A stretch of DNA of 27,342 nt. Source: Mesotaenium endlicherianum. Its lineage: Eukaryota > Streptophyta > Zygnematophyceae > Zygnematales > Mesotaeniaceae. Shown here piece after piece: positions 1 to 11,389 of the stretch; the stretch's first letter is position 1; every line of letters starts with the position of its first letter. A program made the position numbers and the translations under genes. The stretch covers positions 466,983 to 494,324 of the forward strand of contig WELA01003365.1 in assembly GCA_009602735.1 (NCBI GenBank). The letters run 5' to 3'. The notes beneath the pieces are model-generated. The model saw only the letters and a list, made by a program, of their open reading frames with translations. It did not search any database and was not told the DNA's origin.

Positions 1-513
1 CCCCCCTCTACGTCTCCCCCTCACATTATGTGCCAATGTCTCCGAGGCTGAAGGCAACAAGTGGTGGGTAGCACCGAGGCTTGTACGTGCATGCATGTAC
101 ACGTGTGTGCATGTCTCTTGTCCCAGCTGCATCAACATCCAGCTCGTGAGAGTCGGTGGGGTTGATGGTGGGCTTCACCCACCCTGCTGGTTTGAGAGCC
201 TTCTGCCGCAGGCCACTTGTTGTACTGCCTGCATACGTGGACAAGTGTGCTACACACAAATACACGTGTTCACACCTATCCCAGAGCCGGCACACGTCTG
301 AGAAAGAGCACAAGCATGAGCGCTGGTGCACGCTGCTCCCCCAAGTTCAGCTGCGAGCTGAAGCTGGGCTTGGTGCTGCTGAAACTGGGGCTCCTGCTTC
401 TGCTGCTGCTGCTGCTGAGCCTGGTGCTGAGGCTGGACCTGGTGCCGGTACTGGTGCCGGTGTGGTGCTGTGGCGGGGACGGGCTGGGGCAACGGCGGTG
501 GCGGCGCGAGCAG
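1..513. other. Unassigned sequence upstream of the first recognisable MLH1 exon
   Basis: No exon can be assigned here with confidence. The part before about 300 is rich in alternating purine-pyrimidine (ACGTGTGTGCATG-like) sequence and is probably intronic. From about 345 to 475 there is a GCT/CTG/GGT-rich stretch. Read in the frame open from 156 it encodes an Ala/Gly/Glu/Pro-rich low-complexity peptide; read in the MLH1 frame it gives poly-Leu. Earlier MLH1 exons must lie outside the window or be unrecognised here. Confidence 0.5.
349..475 (+). repeat. CTG/GCT-rich low-complexity tract
   Basis: Imperfect triplet repeat built from GCT, CTG, GGT and GCC, including a run of consecutive GCT/CTG units near 398-416. 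On the opposite strand it reads as CAG (Gln) repeats. It lies just upstream of the first firm MLH1 exon and could be exonic or intronic. Confidence 0.7.
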
Positions 514-3435
514 CTGAACGTTGAGCTGCTGCAGTGCAAGGCGGAGATGCTGCGCGAGTACTTTGCCATCCACATCGACGATCGCGCCTGCCTGCTGGGC
601 CTGCCGCTGGTGCTGGACCACTACACGCCCGACCTCGACCGCCTGCCGAACTTTGTGCTCGCCCTCGCCAACAACGTGAGCAAGTGTTTTCCCGGCCTCT
701 CCCTCTCTCCCTCGCTTTCCTCCACGCGCGCGGGTCTCTCGCTCTCTCTCCCTCTCTCTGTGTGTGTATGTGTGTGTGTGTGTGTGTATATGTCTTTGTT
801 CTTTTGAGGATGCATACCCTCTTTCTCTATCTATTGTGTTTCATGTGTGGGTATAGTACGTGTGGGCTATGTCATATGTAAGTTATCTTGTAGATGATAG
901 TGCGCATGTGGGGACTTCAAAGGAGGCTTCTGTGAGGCAGACGGCCAGCTTGACGCGGCTGTCGTACATGAAACTTGTATTTGCGTCTTTGTTTCAAGTT
1001 GAAGCGACTCTCAACTCATGCTTGTGACCCGTCTTTCAGTCCGTAGCAGGCCCATGGAGCCTGAAGCATGCCTGGACTGCCCTGACCACAGAGCTGCTGC
1101 CGCAGCAGCCACGGGTGTTCACTGCACGCTGGTAGCCACGAGCAGGCGTCGCATTGTTGCCCATTTCGGTCGGAGGCTTTCTCGCCCTCGTGTCCATTCC
1201 GTTCTTGACATTCTCTTCTCGTGTCGGTGTCTGCTCTCCACTTCGGCTGTCGTGGTAGTGGTCTCAATTCCCAGTTCTGTAATTTGATCTGTACCGTCCT
1301 CTTGGCTTCCCATATGTACATGCTGTCATCTGCTGCTCCCCTCTCCGTGTGCAGGTCGACTGGGACACGGAGACGGAGTGCTTTGACACGATAGCGGCAG
1401 CAATAGCCGACTTCTATGCTTTGCACCCGCCTCTGGTGCCCCGACCCCCCCCAAAGAAGAAGACTAAGAAGGGGGGGGGACAGCAGCAGAAAGGGAGCCA
1501 TCTCAGCGGCGGCGCAGCCGGGATGTCTTTGGAGGAGGACACGCCACCTGTCGAGATCGCACAGGCCGCTGCCCTTGCAGGTTCCTTTCTCCTTCAGAAC
1601 TAAGAACGTGAGGAGTGCTGACGACTGTTTGTATAAGAGGCAAAGTAGTCGAAAGTGTTTGTGTGGTTCTGCACTTCAATTCCTCCGTGTCTCCTCATCC
1701 ATCTCATCCCTCGATTAATCCCCCACCCCGTGTCATCTTGCAACAATTTGAGCTTCGCAACACTTCACGTCTCGTACTTCGCATTCTTTATCCATCTCAT
1801 TCTACTTATCTTATTTTTTTTTGTTTTGTCGTTTGCACCTTCATTCTCCTGTTATTTAACTCGGGAGGGGGGAAGCTCCCGGCGGTGGATGCTGCGCTGT
1901 CGCATGCACGTCTTCTTCGTCCCCCGCGCACGCCCTCGTGTGCGCCTGCAGGCTTCGCCAGCTGCCAGCAGGCGTGGGAGAGCAGATCTCTATTTTGTTG
2001 GAGGATTCTGTGACTTTAAGACGGCAGAGTGAGCACCGGGCTTTGCTGTAGTCTCGCTGTAGTCTCGCGTGGCTTGATGTGTGAGCGCATATCAAACTTG
2101 TTTTGTCGCAAGAGTGGGGCTCGTCCTAGGAGGCCTTGAACCTGAAGCCTGCCTGTTTGCTCACTTCGGCCGGCCGCTAAGCGAGCAGAGTTCTACGCAG
2201 TTCCCTCTCTTCTTCTCCTTCTGCATTTCTCTCTTGGATCTGTCTTCACGCGGACTTTCCTTCGTGTTCCTCTCGGCCCACGGTTAATCTGTCAAGCTCG
2301 TCCCCACAAGACTCCCTTTCGGATGAAGCGTGTGAAAGGAGAGGAGGGCCAGCATGGAGCACCTGTTCTCTTTCGTGGAACTAACGCATTGTCTTGTCAA
2401 AGTAGTACGATCATATTTTGTGGTAGTATTGAAAGGGTTTGTGGTGTTTGGTTCATGTCACGCGCGCTGGATACGCACGCAGCCCTTGAAGGAGAGTCCA
2501 TGCCGGACTCTGATGTGCAAGAAGAGGCCGAGAGCACAAAGGCATGCCACACGGAGGAGGAGGAGGAGGAGAATGGAAAGGAGGCCAAGGGGAAGGACGA
2601 GGAAAAAGGAGAGGGGAAAGAGAAGGAGGAGGAGGGAAAGGAGGCAGAGGGGGACGAGAAGGAGAAGGAAGGGGAGAAAGACGAGGAGGAGGATGCGGAG
2701 AGAGAGCTCATGGAGGAGGAGGCGGAGGTGGCGTGGGCGCAGAGGGAGTGGACTTTGCAACACCTCTTCCTTCCGGCCATGAAGTTCTTCCTCAAGCCGC
2801 CCAAGCACATGGCCAACGACGGCACGTTCGTTCAGGTGAGCGCTGGCGTTATGATGTGCGCTCACATACCAGGCACTTTTTGTGCACCTTCTGACTCGCG
2901 GGTGGGAGTAGCTGTGCAGGGCTTGCTTGGGATAGTGATCCGTGTCATAGAAGGTCCGGAGCTGATCCATTGTGTGTGGAACTGAGTGAGCAATTGAGCG
3001 AGGAATTTGTATGAGCATTTTGGTACCCGCGTTGGTAAAAATGGGTTGGGGGAAATATGTGTTGGTGTTACACATGCATATGAACATAGCTTGTGTCAAT
3101 GACGATGACCTCGTAAACATTCTGAAGTGATGCTAATTCTACTCGAGTTGTGGTATAATGCGGTACTCACTAGAGGAGCCTTTCAGGACGTTCTCAAACA
3201 CATAAGTAGGGAAGAAGACATATTTAGAATTGTGGTCATGTTGCGAAGTACTTTTGACTGCTTTGCAATATTACTTGCTTTTCTCGCATTAAGGGTACCG
3301 GAAGGATTTGTCTCGCAATAGTAGCATCATAGTGTGCATAAGCATGCAAAAGAGCTTACTCTACCTCCTTGGGGGAGGGTGGTGCAACAGGTGGCCTGCT
3401 TGGAGAACTTATACAAGGTTTTTGAGAGATGTTAA
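514..3435 (+). CDS. MLH1: DNA mismatch repair protein MLH1, C-terminal part (5' end missing)
   Basis: MLH1 pairs with PMS1/PMS2 in the MutL-alpha heterodimer that acts after MutS recognises mismatches in the nucleus. Four exons are inferred: about 514-675 (5' edge uncertain), 1355-1580, 2483-2835 and 3391-3435. All have GT-AG borders and matching phases (0, 1, 0), giving about 261 residues. Family blocks seen are KAEMLREYFAIHID, LPLVLDHYTPDLDRLP, VDWDTETECFDTI, WTLQHLFLPAMK, LKPPKHMANDGTFVQVA and the ending LYKVFERC. The invariant C-terminal FERC completes the PMS endonuclease site in known complexes. The block order and the LKPP...NGTFVQVA wording are closest to plant MLH1. Two unusual charged inserts interrupt the domain: a Pro/Lys/Gly/Gln-rich one in exon 2 and an acidic Glu/Lys one of about 85 residues in exon 3. 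The donor at 1581 (GTTCCT) is weak. Identity is firm; the first exon boundary is not. Confidence 0.92.
735..791. repeat. CT/GT dinucleotide microsatellite
   Basis: A (CT)n tract runs directly into a (GT)n tract interrupted by TATG and TATA, inside the MLH1 intron that follows the exon ending at 675. This is simple-sequence repeat with no coding value. Confidence 0.9.
1016..2290. repeat. Diverged repeated segment in two places of MLH1 introns
   Basis: Near 1053-1200 and again near 2128-2215 the sequence carries similar words in the same order. These are a GAGCCTGAAGC/GAACCTGAAGC box with GCCTG(G/T), then CATTTCGG/CACTTCGG followed by a cytosine/guanine-rich word, then a CT-rich stretch containing TTCTCTTCTC or TTCTTCTCC. 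The two copies sit in the introns before and after the exon at 1355-1580. They could be decayed copies of one dispersed element. The resemblance was judged by eye and is partial. Confidence 0.35.
2544..2730 (+). repeat. Purine-only GGA/GAA-rich tract coding for the MLH1 acidic insert
   Basis: Nearly pure purine stretch of GAG, GAA, AAG and GGG triplets, almost without pyrimidines on the plus strand. In the MLH1 frame it stays open and encodes alternating Glu and Lys with Gly. Long purine strands such as this can arise and vary by slippage. Confidence 0.85.
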
Positions 3436-4487
3436 AGATGGAAGCTAGACTCTATTTGTACATACAGTTATAGAAAACGGGCTTGTAGAGACCCTACAAG
3501 CAAATCAGATTCCTTTGCGGGCTTGCCTGTCAGCAACTTTTGAGGCCAAGCATGCTTTCATGCTAAGAGTGTAAAGGTATTGTATAGGGGGCCTAAGGAT
3601 ACCCCTCACGTAAACACTTCTTTATTTCACTATTTGGATGTTAAAATGCTGGCACTAAGCTTGAAGCAAAGCGTTTATTCTCATCAATTGGTGGGTGAAT
3701 CATTCTCTGTCGCTTCTTCTTAAGAAAGGAAGTTTAGTTACAAATCTTACGGCCAAAAAGAAGAAACTGTGACATTGTGAATGAATGTGAAGTATTGCAG
3801 TTGAGCTTATGGTGGTCATTGAGTTGGACTCAGTCACTGCTTCATTTGAGAATCTAGAATGTCTACATTTGCCATCATAGTATATGTAAAAGTGCACGAT
3901 GATACAGTAAATGGCCACCTTGACTCGCATAGTTTGATTGTAAGAACAACACATTTTCATCGTAAGGTCAAAACATTTGTTGTCATGGCGTATGTGAAAT
4001 TATTTACATGGTAAGTGGCGCACTGAATTCCAACCTTTAAGTGGCTCTTACTTTCCTAGTCTTTACTGAGTAGACTACAAGTGAACAAATTGAAAGAAGA
4101 ACTATACGTATACTGAAAGGCATCTTCATTTTATGTGCTATGTTTAATTTGACGACACGAAGTACAGGTAAAGAGCGACGGCGGAATAGTCAACGTCACT
4201 AACGTCGCCTCGAAAAATGCTGATGTGCCAACAAAACCCTGATTAAACGACGCTATGCTCAACCTGCCGAAGTAGGTGGAGCCATGTGAAAACCGTTCCC
4301 TCGACTGGCATCTATCGATCACGATATATATCGTTGATGTGCGTATAAGAAGCGAGGGAAGACTGTCAAGGTTGAACACCAAAATATATGGACGTTAAGG
4401 TTGTCCAGGGTTGTTACTTTGAATAGTCGCCTGCCATTAGTAAATTTAATGTTACACTAACTCACGACGTAGCTGGTCAGGGTAATC
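3436..4487. other. Intergenic region between MLH1 and beta-COP
   Basis: AT-rich sequence with no frame that resembles a known protein. The open frames here (for example on the minus strand at 3700-3960 and 4131-4382) lack recognisable domains. It should contain the MLH1 3' UTR and the beta-COP promoter and 5' UTR. A TATA-like word, AAATATATGG, lies near 4382-4391, about 100 bases before the beta-COP ATG. No strong AATAAA was found close to the MLH1 stop. Confidence 0.6.
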
Positions 4488-7400
4488 ATGGCGACAGAGA
4501 AGAGCTCGACTCTTCTGGTCCACTTTGACAAGGGAACTCCAGCTCTTGCCAATGAGATTAAGGAAGCATTAGAGGGAGGTGACAATGAGAGAAAAGTGGA
4601 AGCTATGAAGAAGGCTGTCATGCTTCTTTTGAACAATGAGACGTTGCCTCAGCTTTTTATTACTATAGTGCGATATGTCTTGCCTTCAGAGGACCACACT
4701 GTCCAGAAGTTGCTGCTTCTCTATCTGGAGATCATAGACAAGACAGATGCCAATGGGAAGATTTTGCCAGAGATGATTTTGATATGTCAGAATCTTCGTA
4801 ACAACTTGCAGCACCCTAATGAGTACCTCAGAGGAGTCACTTTGAGATTTCTAAGTCGATTGCAGGAAACTGAGCTCATGGAGCCACTCATTCCCTCCAT
4901 TCTTCTCAATCTTGAGCACAGGCATTCGTTTGTTCGAAGGAATGCAGTTTTGGCAGTGATGTCCATTTACAAACTCCCTCAAGGAGAGCACCTGCTTCAA
5001 GATGCCCCTGAGATGATCGAGAAGTTCTTGAGCTCTGAGCAAGATTTGTCAGCCAAGCGCAACGCGTTTCTTATGTTATATCAGTGCGCTCAGGTATTTA
5101 TAGTATACGGATACTTGCGGCAGCTCTTGGCCAATGGCAGTACGAGCTGGATGACATTGTTTGCAACCATAGTTTGGGATCATTAGCTGTGGGCTTTTTA
5201 TGTATGGACTCGAAGGCCTAGCTTGTTAGACCCATCATACTGCTTCACTTCAGAATTGTAGTGTTAAAAACTACATCTATCTATGGGTCTTGCAGGAGCG
5301 AGCTGAGCACTACCTCCTCAACAATCTGGAGAATGTACCTCTTTGGGGTGACATCATGCAGATGGTAGTTCTCGAGTTGATCAGAAAAGCATGCCGTACA
5401 AACCCTGACCAGAAGGGCAAGTATATCAAGATCATCATCTCACTTATGCAGTCAGAGCACACAGCTGTTGTGTACGAATGTGCTGGCACACTTACTGCAC
5501 TTTCATCAGCTCCGACAGCCATCCGCGCAGCAGCTAATTGCTACTGTCAGCTGCTTTTGTCTCAAAGTGACAACAATGTGAAGCTGATTGTGCTTGATCG
5601 TCTGCAAGAACTGAAGGTATGGTACATATGTGCTTTTTGTGTCAAGAACTTAAACACCTTCATTTTCATGCCCAGCCCTATTGCCAGTGATGATTTGACA
5701 TGCTGGCAGATACAGTTGTGGTTTCTTTTACCCTCTATGTGAGCAGTGGCATGAAGGCGCATATGAATCCTAGTCTATGTCAATGAGAGCTTGTTAAGAC
5801 CATTCTAATTTCCTCCTATGAGAGTTTTAGTGACAAATATTTATGAGGTTGACGTGACACAACTCTACGTTTTACAGGTCAATCATCGTGACGTGATGGT
5901 TGAGATGATTATGGATGTCCTAAGAGCCCTGGCAAGCCCCAACATGGACATTCGCAGGAAAACCCTTGACATAGCCTTAGACCTCATTACTCCTCGCAAC
6001 ATTGATGAGGTTGTCCTTACACTGAAGAAAGAGGTTGTTAAGACACAAAATAAAGAGCTTGAAAAGAATGGGGAGTATCGCCAGATGCTTGTACAGGCTA
6101 TCCATTCTTGTGCCATCAAGTTTCCAGATGTGGCCAGCAGTGTGGTCCACCTCCTTATGGACTTCCTCGGGGATCAGGTGAATGTCTTGTCTTATCCTAT
6201 TTCGCTTACCCATTTACCTCATGTTCTTCACCAAAGCCCAGAACATGATTTTGAGTTATGACCTGATTGGACCAACAAACCCCTTACAGCCACATATTGT
6301 TGATACTTCTAAACATTTTGAAGTCTTGGTATATAACTCGCTTTTTGTAAAGCAAGACTGTAGCTTTACAGCGCTTAAAAGAGAATGCTGGAGTAATGAT
6401 CCAATACCGTGAGAGAAAGTATGGCGACTACCATTCTGCTAGGCTTTTTTAGTTTCATGAGGGAAGAGAATTGACCTTGAAGCGTCAAGCAAGGGTACGA
6501 AGTTGATAAGATGTGTACTGTGGGATTGCTTGGTACGACATAAGCTGGTCATTGGCACATATAGGGGCATATAGGGAAGCCCAGCATCAGTATGGTGTGA
6601 TTTTGTGCACAATATGTGCAGTTTGGTACATCAAGCAGCCCTTAACACCCTCCTTGTACAACTAGCATATCTGATATCTCAATGTTCTTGTCTGGCTATG
6701 AGCTTTTTGCTAAAGTGAAATATGCTTGAGATAAGCATACCTTTGGTAAATCATTGGAAAGTAGGACGTGCACAATGATTGTCTTTAGAGGCTGCCTGAA
6801 ACGGACAAAGAAGGTGAGCGCGCTCATTAAAGTTTGAAGACATGTATCATGTGTGTGCAGAATGTGGCATCAGCTCTGGATGTTGTCTTTTTTGTCCGTG
6901 AGATCATCGAGACAAACCCCAAGCTTCGCGAGTCCATCATGGCGAGGCTGCTTGATACCTTCTATCAGATTCGCTCTTCTCGAGTGTGCACCTGTGCCCT
7001 ATGGATCGTGGGCGAGTACTGTCTGACCTTAGCGGAAGTAGAGCAGGCCATAGGCACAATCAAGCAGTCTTTTGGAGATCTTCCCTTCTACATGTCAGCT
7101 GAGGAACTGCAAGATGGGACTCCTGAGGTGAAGCAAACCCCAGGAATGGCTGTTGTGCCTGCACCTGTTGTATCTTCCAAGAGGCCGGCTGTCCTTGCTG
7201 ATGGTACATACGCGACACAAAGTGCAGCTGCGGAGATGGCTGTGACTGCTCCGGCAATATTGGCCAGCTCAGCAAGCACAGCAAACCTGAGGGCACTCCT
7301 GCTAACAGGCGACTTCTTCCTTGGTTCTGTGGCTGCCACCACTCTGACCAAGTTGGTCCTGAGGCTAGACAGCCTTCAGGCTGACACAGCACAGACGAAT

Positions 7401-10400
7401 CATGTAAGAGCACTATTATGATGACTGTGTGGCCGTGTTTCTCCCTCTCGCTCCTTTCCGCCAGTTGCCTGTGTAGAGCCTGGTGCTTATATGAAGCCCT
7501 TCAGTGCATGTTTTGAGGTGCATTTGTGGAGAGAGCAGTTTGAGAGCTGCGTTGATTGTAGGACCTCTGTGCCCCTTCTCCCCCATTGTTTGCAGATACC
7601 AACAGATCTCAACACGGGGCAGGCATCAGAATAACTTTGTGCTCCCTTCATGTGTTGAATCTACGTCTTTTAACTGTGATGTACGTCTCAGGCCAGGGTC
7701 ATGGCTGAAAGCAAGTAGATAAAGTTTCGCAACCATGAGTTCCAGTCTTTGCCCTTGCAATTTATTCATATGACTAGGTGATCAAGGGGTTGCTTGCGTT
7801 GGTCATGGCTTCAAGACATACGACTTATTGCGTCCTTTTTTGTCTCTCTGTGTGTGTGTGCCCGTACCTGCGCGTGCGTGAGCAGACAATAGCCGAGGTG
7901 CTGCTGTACTTTGTCTCTATGCTGCGTTTGGGACAATCGACGGCCCTCCCCCACCCTATCGACGACGACTCGTCAGATCGCATTGGGTTGTGCATAAGGA
8001 TGCTGTCCTCGCCCACAGATGCCGTCCGCTCAGTCTGGCTGGACAAGTGCCGGGAGTCCTTCCGGAAGATGATCGATGACAAGCTCCACAGAGAGGTTGA
8101 GGAGCACAAGGCAAAGGCCCAGATCTCTGTGTCTCAGCCGGATGACCTCATCGACTTCTACCACCTGAAGAGCAGAAAGGTGGGCACTGCCTTTGTCACC
8201 CAGTTGCCCTATTTTCTCTTCTGTCCCTGCTTCTGCTCCCCTTCTGCTCAGGCTCTTCATCTTAAGTGAGACGTTTCCAGATGCACGCCGTTGTCATGTA
8301 CCTCAGGTTGCGGGGGTCCCGATCCTTGTCTTCTTGTTGTTGGACCTGATGCGGAACTTAGAGCTGGTCAAGGAACCTGTTCGCACTTATTTGCTATAGC
8401 TGAGTAGAAGGGTGCAGTTCTGGCAAGGGGTATCCTCTGTTGAAGCTGCCGTCTTTTGCCCTTGCTCGCTCTTTTGCTGCCAACTGCCTTCAAGTGCCAA
8501 AAGCTACAGCAGTCTCCTTTCCACGTGCCTCCCCTCCCCTCGCCCATGGCCCTCATGTCATCTCTGCCGCCTTACCGTGTCGGGACCCTACACTCACGAA
8601 CGCGCATGCCCATGCGCGTGCGCCTGCACGTGCGCAGGGCATGAGCCAGCTGGAGCTGGAGGACGAGGTGCAGAACGATCTGAAGCGTGCGACGGGCGAG
8701 TTCACCAAGGACGGGGACAGCAACCGCAGGCTCAACCGCGTGCTGCAGCTCACGGGGTTCAGCGACTCCGTGTATGCCGAGGCGTACGTCACCGTGCACC
8801 AGTATGACATCGTGCTCGACGTCACCATCGTCAACAGGACCTCGGAGACGCTGCAGAACCTGTGCCTGGAGCTCGCCACCATGGGCGACCTCAAGCTGGT
8901 GGAGAGGCCCCAGAACTACACCCTGGCCCCTGAGGACAGCAAGCAGATCCGCGCCAACATCAAGGTAGGGGGTCGCATGAGGCGGTAAGAAGTGGGGTGG
9001 AGTTGGGGGGGGGGGGAGGGGGGAAGAGGAAGCCCCAGGAGTATAAAAACGATGAAGACATATATGCTTCCGATAGAGAGAGGTATCATAGAAGTGGATG
9101 GCTAACAGCAATTTGTGGAACGGTGTGGCGGGAAACTACTCCCACCCCTTACTCCCAGATGGCCACAGCCACTGCAGGCTAAAAGCTGCCAAGACCTCAG
9201 CAATTCCAGTCGGGCACAAGCAACCCAGGGAAACAAGAGTCAACCAGGGCAGGCCGAGAATGTGCACGAGGCTAAAAGAGCGCTAACTTGATCATGTTTA
9301 AGGGGGGAAACGGCACAACTTGCTATGACTTCACAGGAGTTCATATGATGCCTGAGGGGCCAGGGTAACCTCTCTACATGAAGACAGAAGTCCGGAGAGC
9401 ACAGAATGCGATATGCGCACTGTCTAGTGTGGGTGCACGAGGTGCATGTTATAAGGCCCCCCCTAGCAGAAAATGAGAAACTGGGGAGGTGGAGGCGGAG
9501 GGTGAGGAGGGAGGGCATGGAAAGGGAAGGGGGAAAAGGAGAGAAGAGGGCGAAGGGNGCTGTGCACATCCAAGCCTTGGTCAAAATCCTACTCAGGGGG
9601 CTAAGTTAAGGTGTGTTAGAGATCTGGGTTTGGCAGGCAAATTGTGGGGTGAGATCAGGCACAAACACTCTCAGGCCAATTTATTAGATGCTGCAACTTC
9701 TATCGACTTCTGACTTCAGCTTGTGAAGTTGGGAGGTAGACAGAAAGGTTGAGATGGCAAGGAAGTATTTGAATCTGCAAGCTGGGGCAGTGTTGGAGTC
9801 TTGCTCGTGGTCATGCATAGCTGGTGTCAGTACTGGAAGGAAGAGATGGTGCGTAGCATCATCCTGTGTATATGGTTTGGGAAACAGGGGTTATGTTGTA
9901 CCCTGTGTTGCTGTATAAGATTGTCGAGGACCCTGCAGCATGGTGAAACGGTCTCTTGCATCATGTTGATCCCAGACTTTGTATTCAGATTCTCCGCTGA
10001 AGCCATTAAACAGCACTTGTTGGCACAGGGAAACACATGCACGCTTGGGTCATGTCAAGCAAGAGTGGACTGCTGAGATCCTATCCCAGAGTGAATCCTC
10101 TCTCGGAGCTTGGTCATTGGGAGTTTAAACTGAGCTTGTTTAGAAAGCTCAGTTGCTCACGTGGCGTCACGAGTGGGATGGTGGTCAATGTGCCAGGTGT
10201 CCTCTACTGAGACCGGCGTGATTTTTGGCAACATCGTGTACGAGACGACAAGCGTGGTGGACCGCAACGTGGTGGTGCTCAACGACATCCACATTGACAT
10301 CATGGACTACATCTCCCCCGCCAGCTGTGCTGATGTCGCATTCCGGAACATGTGGGCAGAGTTTGAGTGGGAGAACAAGGTGGGCAGTCCTTCCGAGCTT

Positions 10401-11389
10401 CCTTCCCCCTCAGACATTAAAGCTCGTCAGCTCCACAACAGTGCTCCTTCTTTTAGCTGCCTCTAATGGGTTGAATCTGAAGCTTGGTGGTTTTAGTTTT
10501 GAACAGCTTGATGCTTGATGCTGTCTAAGTGCAAGCAACTACAGGAAGGGATGCTCTTTGTCGAGGATAGTGAGGGCATAATTTATACATGGTGGCCGAT
10601 TGCAGGGCAACCTATTCAGTTCTTTTCCTCCGGAAGCATGGGTAACGCGACACGTGGTTACACGTCTGGAGCAAATGCCAACAACTGTAGTCATTTAAAG
10701 GATAGGAAAACTGTTGTCATTTGTGCTGCTGGTGACCTGCAGTTGTTTTCGGTTCTTCCCTTTTGAAAAGCGTTGGAATAGTCACGTGATTACATATTTT
10801 CTTGTTACTTTTTTGTGGTTGCAGGTTGCGGTGAATACATCCATCACAGACGTCCAGGAGTTCCTACAGCATGTTGTGACGTCCACCAACATGAAGTGTC
10901 TCACTCCTCCGTACGTTTCGTGTTCCTCTCTGGTTTTCTTCCTGTCATGCATATAGATTTCGTCGTTTGGTCTGGCTCATTAAAGCAAAGTGAATCGGGA
11001 TATGGGGAGCTTGTGAAGGTAGTGCACGTGATTTTACACCACAGGACATCAGCAGGACAGGCTAGGCTAAACATCAAATCTGCATCCAGCAGGGTAGCAC
11101 GTGACTTTGTGTATTATTACATTCTCCTACCAGGTCCTAGTTGGCGTGGCGTACTGAAAGCTGTGTTGCTGTGTGTAATTCAAAGGACAGGTCTGCTCTT
11201 GATGGCGACTGCGGCTTCCTGGCTGCAAACTTGTACGCCAAGAGTGTATTTGGCGAGGATGCTCTGGTGAATGTCAGCATCGAGAAACAACCAGATGGAA
11301 AGCTGGCTGGCTACATCCGCATTCGTAGCAAGACTCAAGGCATTGCACTTAGTCTTGGTGACAAGATCACGCTGAAGCAGAAAGGCTAA
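4488..11389 (+). CDS. COPB1: Coatomer subunit beta (beta-COP), complete
   Basis: Subunit of the COPI coat that forms Golgi-to-ER and intra-Golgi vesicles on the cytosolic membrane face. Nine exons: 4488-5093, 5296-5616, 5878-6177, 6861-7403, 7886-8179, 8638-8964, 10197-10379, 10825-10910 and 11191-11389. All introns are GT-AG; seven are phase 0 and the last is phase 2. The joined protein is 952 residues, close to plant beta-COP at about 948. The N-terminal adaptin-like HEAT solenoid is marked by [37 protein letters not shown] and [18 protein letters not shown]. The middle carries [17 protein letters not shown] and [10 protein letters not shown]. The C-terminal beta and appendage domains are marked by [48 protein letters not shown] and [14 protein letters not shown], ending ITLKQKG. 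The start is supported because conserved residues begin within ten codons of this ATG. No break was seen. The 8965-10196 intron is the longest and holds a single N. Confidence 0.97.
8965..10196 (+). other. Long intron of beta-COP (1,232 bases)
   Basis: The intron lies between the exon ending in the NIK codons and the exon starting with VSSTETG; donor GTAGGG, acceptor TGCCAG. It contains a run of about 12 G near 9005-9016, a GA-rich stretch at about 9475-9556 and one undetermined base at 9558. No nested gene or mobile element was recognised. Confidence 0.85.

Noticed and set aside
250..621. Minus-strand frame with poly-Gln
   Set aside because: It is the reverse of the CTG/GCT repeat and the MLH1 exon; the plus-strand MLH1 match explains the region.
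2458..3120. Minus-strand frame of about 220 codons rich in Leu and Ser
   Set aside because: It is the complement of the purine-rich MLH1 insert and has no protein family features.
8572..9111. Minus-strand frame of about 179 codons
   Set aside because: It mirrors the GC-rich beta-COP exon at 8638-8964, whose plus-strand protein is highly conserved.
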